A stretch of 64,000 nt of DNA, taken from Neorhizobium sp. NCHU2750 (GTDB lineage Bacteria; Pseudomonadota; Alphaproteobacteria; Rhizobiales; Rhizobiaceae). This document shows, piece by piece, positions 61,264 through 64,000 of the stretch; the stretch's first letter is position 1; each line of letters opens with the position of its first letter. The DNA lies in contig NZ_CP030827.1 of the NCBI RefSeq assembly GCF_003597675.1, forward strand, positions 2,294,001 to 2,358,000. The letters run 5' to 3'. A program made the translations under genes and the position numbers. Below the pieces are notes generated by a model that was not told the DNA's origin, did not search any database, and saw only the letters and a program-made list of their open reading frames with translations.

Positions 61264-61911
61264 TCAAAGACCGCGGAGATAGGGATTGCTGCGACGCTCC
61301 TCGCCGATCCGCCCGCCCGGCCCGTGGCCGCAGAGAAAACCGACCTCGTCGCCGAGCGGCAGGACCTTGTCGCGGATCGAAGCGATGAGCGTCTCGTGGT
61401 CTCCACCCGGCAGATCGGTGCGGCCGACGGAGCCGTTGAACAACACGTCGCCGAGATGGGCGAAACTTTGCGCCCGGTTGAAGAAGATCACATGTCCCGG
61501 CGAATGACCCGGGCAGTGATAGACCTCGAATTCATGCGCGCCGAAGGACACCCGGTCGCCATCCTCAAGCCAGCGGTCCGGCACCAGGTTGCGCGCCTCC
61601 ATCGTCACGCCGAAGGATTTCGCCTGGGTCTCCAGGCGCTCCAGCAGCGGCAGGTCGTCGCGATGCGGTCCGATGACGGGAACGCCGAGCAATTCGCGCA
61701 GTTCGTCTGCGCCGCCGGCATGATCGATATGGCCATGGGTGATCCAAATCTCGCGGATGGTCAGCCGGTTCTGGCGGATCGTCTCGTCGATCAGCGATAC
61801 GTCGCCGCCCGGATCGACCACTACGCCCTCGCGCGTCTCGTCGTCGAAGAAGATCGTGCAGTTCTGCTGGAACGGCGTGACGGGAATGATCCCCGCCTGA
61901 AGTTTTCCCAT
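61264..61911 (-). CDS. MBL-fold metallo-hydrolase (glyoxalase II-like)
   Basis: A 215-residue metallo-beta-lactamase-fold hydrolase. Metal motif THGHIDHAGG (HxHxDH), the second His in FEVYHCPGHSPGHVIFF, the bridging Asp in LGDVLFNGSVGRTDLPGGDH and the final His in FLCGHGPGGRIGEERRSNPY are intact. It resembles YcbL/GloB-like type II glyoxalases of bacteria, hydrolysing thioesters. Physiological substrate unproven. Start ATG 61911. Confidence 0.93.
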   Translation of the reverse strand: MGKLQAGIIPVTPFQQNCTIFFDDETREGVVVDPGGDVSLIDETIRQNRLTIREIWITHGHIDHAGGADELRELLGVPVIGPHRDDLPLLERLETQAKSFGVTMEARNLVPDRWLEDGDRVSFGAHEFEVYHCPGHSPGHVIFFNRAQSFAHLGDVLFNGSVGRTDLPGGDHETLIASIRDKVLPLGDEVGFLCGHGPGGRIGEERRSNPYLRGL

Positions 61912-61980
61912 GATCCCGGCCTCTTGTCTGTCGTGATGCCGGATATAGCGACGATCGCCGGAGAAATCAGCCTCAAAAGA

Positions 61981-62175
61981 TCATTCGGACGCAGCGACGC
62001 TGTAATGCGAACCGGCCGCAACCGGAGGAGCGAGAGAAGCGGTGGCGATCAGAAGCGCGCATACGACAAGCTTGACCGAGATGACGGTGACGAACACCGC
62101 GCGCAGCGGATGCGGCTCGCTCTTTGCGGACGTCTGCGGCATCGTGATCGGTGGCAGGGCGGAATAGGTCTGCAT
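61981..62175 (-). CDS. Small single-span membrane protein, function unknown
   Basis: A 64-residue protein from ATG 62175, with GGAGG eight bases upstream. It has a proline-containing N-terminus (MQTYSALPPITMPQTSA) and one hydrophobic helix (AVFVTVISVKLVVCALLIAT) ending with SLAPPVAAGSHYSVAASE. The frame is open 11 codons earlier without a ribosome site. Function unknown; probably inner membrane. It is 69 bp upstream of the MBL gene on the same strand and possibly co-transcribed. Confidence 0.65.
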   Translation of the reverse strand: MQTYSALPPITMPQTSAKSEPHPLRAVFVTVISVKLVVCALLIATASLAPPVAAGSHYSVAASE

Positions 62176-62482
62176 GGGTCTTACCTCCAGTCTTTCTGGC
62201 CAGATCAATGGCCGGCGGGCCGGAAAGTTCCCTCAGGTGCCCCGCGAGGCCATGCAACGAAAGGGTTAAGCGTGCCGCGAATGGCCGGCAGCAGCCGCAC
62301 AAATGCCGGGGTTGCGACAACCTCGCCGGGCGCAAGCTTTCGCCATCTCGCGAAAAAATGACAAAATCTGTTGATTGTTCAACCCGATCGCGCTTTATCG
62401 GGCGTGACGCAACGAGGATGCAATAGAATTGCAGCGGTAGGGAGCCCGAAAGCGTGCTCCATGCCTTAGAAAGGATCGGCAC
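62176..62482. other. Divergent intergenic region before the MarR gene
   Basis: 307 bp with no gene. GTTGA-ttgt-TCAAC at 62370-62383 is a 5-bp dyad that could be a MarR operator. AAAGGATC provides the MarR ribosome site at 62470. Confidence 0.45.
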
Positions 62483-63007
62483 GTGTCTCGCGCAATGGCG
62501 GCCAAACCCGTCAGAAAAGCCCAACCGGCCCTGCCCCCAGCCATGCCCACGGTTGACGAAAGCCGCATCGACTTCGAGACGATCGAGCAGTTTTTCTTTG
62601 CCTATCGCGACTTCATCTCCGACCCCGACGCCATCCTCGCCCGCTTGGGCATGGGACGTGCCCATCACCGGGTCGTCTATTTCGTCAGCCGCCAGCCGGG
62701 CCTGATGGTCAGCGACCTTCTGGAGACGCTGCAGATCACCAAGCAGAGCCTGTCGCGCGTGCTCAAGCACCTGATCGAAGCCGGCTATGTCCGCCAGATG
62801 GCCGGCGCCAAGGATCGCCGCGAACGGCGCCTCTACCCGACACTTGCCGGCCGTGAACTGGCGCTTGCCCTATCCGAGCCGCAATCCTTGCGCATTGCCC
62901 GGGCGATGGAAGGACTGTCGCCGGAAAAGCGCGAGGCGGTGAAGGAATTCATGAAAAAGATGCGTGGCCGCGACAAGAACCTGCCGCCCGCAGACGACGA
63001 AGCGTAG
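62483..63007 (+). CDS. MarR-family regulator (PetP-like)
   Basis: A 174-residue winged-helix regulator. The core reads MGRAHHRVVYFVSRQPGLMV, then SDLLETLQITKQSLSRVLKH (recognition helix) and DRRERRLYPTLAGRELALAL. The paired MarR plus OmpR-type regulator is the petP-petR order known from Rhodobacter capsulatus and conserved in rhizobia. GTG 62483 with AAGGA seven bases upstream is the chosen start; ATG 62495 would be an alternative. Its stop is 11 bp before the response regulator. Confidence 0.9.
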   Translation: MSRAMAAKPVRKAQPALPPAMPTVDESRIDFETIEQFFFAYRDFISDPDAILARLGMGRAHHRVVYFVSRQPGLMVSDLLETLQITKQSLSRVLKHLIEAGYVRQMAGAKDRRERRLYPTLAGRELALALSEPQSLRIARAMEGLSPEKREAVKEFMKKMRGRDKNLPPADDEA

Positions 63008-63018
63008 GATGCCGAGCC

Positions 63019-63714
63019 ATGACCAGAACGCTGCCTTCGGACGACGCCCCTCATCTTCTGATCGTTGATGACGACAAGCGTATCCGCGACCTGCTCAACC
63101 GCTACCTCAACGAACAGGGTTTTCGCGTTACCGTCGCGGGAGACGCGGCCGAAGCGCGCCGCAAGCTCGAAGGCCTGCATTTCGATCTGATAATCCTCGA
63201 TGTCATGATGCCGGGCGAATCCGGCCTGTCGCTGACCAAGTCGCTCTACGAGAAGAAGACGATCCCGGTCATCCTGCTGACGGCCCGTGTCGAGGCCGAT
63301 GCCCGCATCGAGGGACTGGAAGCCGGCGCCGACGATTATCTCGCCAAACCCTTCGATCCGCGCGAACTGGTGCTGCGCATCAACAACATCCTGCGCCGCA
63401 GCGCTTCCGAACAGCCGAAGATCGAGCAGGTCATCTTCGGCCCCTTCACATTCTCCATCTCGCGCAAGGAACTGCGCCGCGCGGCCGAGACGATCCGCCT
63501 CACCGACCGCGAGCAGGAAATCATGCTTCTCTTCGCGCTGCGCGCCGGCGACACGATCCCGCGCCACGAACTGATCGGCGACGATTCGGATGTCGGCGAG
63601 CGCACCATCGATGTCCAGATCAACCGCCTGCGGAGAAAGATTGAGGACGATCCGGCCAATCCGGTCTATCTTCAGACCGTTCGCGGCATCGGCTACCGGT
63701 TGAGCATCGACTAG
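63019..63714 (+). CDS. OmpR-family two-component response regulator (PetR-like)
   Basis: A 231-residue response regulator. The receiver has the acidic pair in LLIVDDDKRIRDLLNRYLNE, the phospho-acceptor Asp in LIILDVMMPGESGLSLTKSL, T in LLTARVEADARIEG and Lys in DDYLAKPFDPRELVLRINNI. A winged-helix DNA-binding domain follows (RRAAETIRLTDREQEIMLLF, VGERTIDVQINRLRRKIEDD and TVRGIGYRLSID). It forms an operon with MarR and is followed by a sensor kinase gene. In R. capsulatus PetR is needed for cytochrome bc1 synthesis; role here inferred. Confidence 0.93.
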   Translation: MTRTLPSDDAPHLLIVDDDKRIRDLLNRYLNEQGFRVTVAGDAAEARRKLEGLHFDLIILDVMMPGESGLSLTKSLYEKKTIPVILLTARVEADARIEGLEAGADDYLAKPFDPRELVLRINNILRRSASEQPKIEQVIFGPFTFSISRKELRRAAETIRLTDREQEIMLLFALRAGDTIPRHELIGDDSDVGERTIDVQINRLRRKIEDDPANPVYLQTVRGIGYRLSID

Positions 63715-63723
63715 GCTGTATCG

Positions 63724-63748
63724 CGCAAAAGTGTCTGGCGCTTTTGCG
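63724..63748. repeat. Short palindrome in the petR-kinase gap
   Basis: CGCAAAAG (63724-63731) mirrored by CTTTTGCG (63741-63748), no T-run on either side. A type of small dyad common in rhizobial intergenic DNA. Confidence 0.5.
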
Positions 63749-63844
63749 AAAGCGACACGAGATAAAATAGGGATTTGCAGTGCAAGCCGCGAACCCTGAG
63801 GATCGCGCCACATTTTGGCGGGCGGGCCGGCTTATGGAGCGTCA

Positions 63845-64000
63845 ATGGCATTTTTCGATACGCTGAGGCAGAACGTGGCAGGACTAAGCCTTCCCGGCTG
63901 GCGCCCGTTCACGCGCTGGCTGCGCCGCCACCTGCCGACCGGCCTCTATACCCGCTCGCTGCTGATCGTCATCCTGCCCATGCTGCTCTTGCAGACCGTC
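63845..64000 (+). CDS. Sensor histidine kinase, N-terminal part (runs off the window)
   Basis: The first 52 codons are present from ATG 63845, with GGAGCG upstream. It begins with a polar segment (MAFFDTLRQNVAGLSLPGW) and then RSLLIVILPMLLLQTV, the first transmembrane helix. This opening, and the place behind an OmpR-type regulator, fit the EnvZ-like cognate sensor kinase. Kinase domains lie beyond the window. Confidence 0.75.
   Translation, partial: MAFFDTLRQNVAGLSLPGWRPFTRWLRRHLPTGLYTRSLLIVILPMLLLQTV

Overview
The window is a high-GC chromosomal segment of an alphaproteobacterium of the Rhizobiaceae (Rhizobium/Agrobacterium/Sinorhizobium relatives). The assignment rests on gene neighbourhoods and signals read from the sequence: dnaG-rpoD, greA followed by an LpcC-type mannosyltransferase, lrp / trxB / lsrB followed by two tandem AbcR-type sRNAs and an ArsR regulator, a petP/petR-like pair, a GTTC-N7-GTTC LexA box and a TGA-N9-TCA iron-responsive (RirA-type) box. 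No species call is attempted.

Layout. 1-6.1 kb: end of an SDR gene, a PAP2 phosphatase, an EmrAB-type efflux pair, a YjbQ protein, a small secreted protein and a SIMPL/BP26 protein. 6110-6185: a tRNA with anticodon CAT. 6.2-14.6 kb: an accessory island directly behind the tRNA. It holds a large zinc-hook ATPase resembling RloC/PrrC anticodon nucleases whose 5' end is cut off by an IS3-family element (9299-10525), a Cys-His-Asp protein, and a compact three-gene cassette (TIGR04255-type protein, HTH protein, protein with an SQTCDI motif). It is bounded by two arrays of short direct repeats and broken coding remnants. 14.7-23.2 kb: core information and metabolism genes (DUF930 protein, rpoD, dnaG, yqeY, carA). 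23.4-34.5 kb: MATE and Fsr-like transporters, a diguanylate cyclase, a zinc metallopeptidase, carB and an AHSA1-type protein. 35.0-37.7 kb: a two-gene UdgX / radical-SAM DNA-repair operon with a LexA box on its promoter. 37.8-44.5 kb: a phytase-like esterase, greA-lpcC and four reverse-strand surface-polysaccharide glycosyltransferase-type genes. 44.6-49.2 kb: lrp, trxB-lsrB, two AbcR sRNAs, arsR and an Old Yellow Enzyme. 49.3-53.1 kb: an epimerase with a divergent LysR regulator, a DUF2188 protein and a CaCA antiporter. 53.3-58.9 kb: a PQQ-type sugar dehydrogenase and a FecI-FecR-TonB receptor operon. 58.9-64 kb: aspartate aminotransferase, cold-shock protein, MBL hydrolase, a small membrane protein, MarR (PetP-like), an OmpR-type regulator (PetR-like) and the start of its sensor kinase.

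How the parts work together. The core regions are ordinary rhizobial chromosome with readable regulation: SOS control of the UdgX operon, iron control of the fecIR-receptor operon, and a VtlR/LsrB-AbcR locus in which one sRNA promoter overlaps a 21-bp palindrome whose core recurs before arsR. The exceptional part is the tRNA-linked island. Its content looks like a small defence or addiction island damaged by an IS, and the TIGR04255/HTH/SQTCDI cassette is the best candidate here for an undescribed system. Statements about function are inference from motifs; no searches were run.
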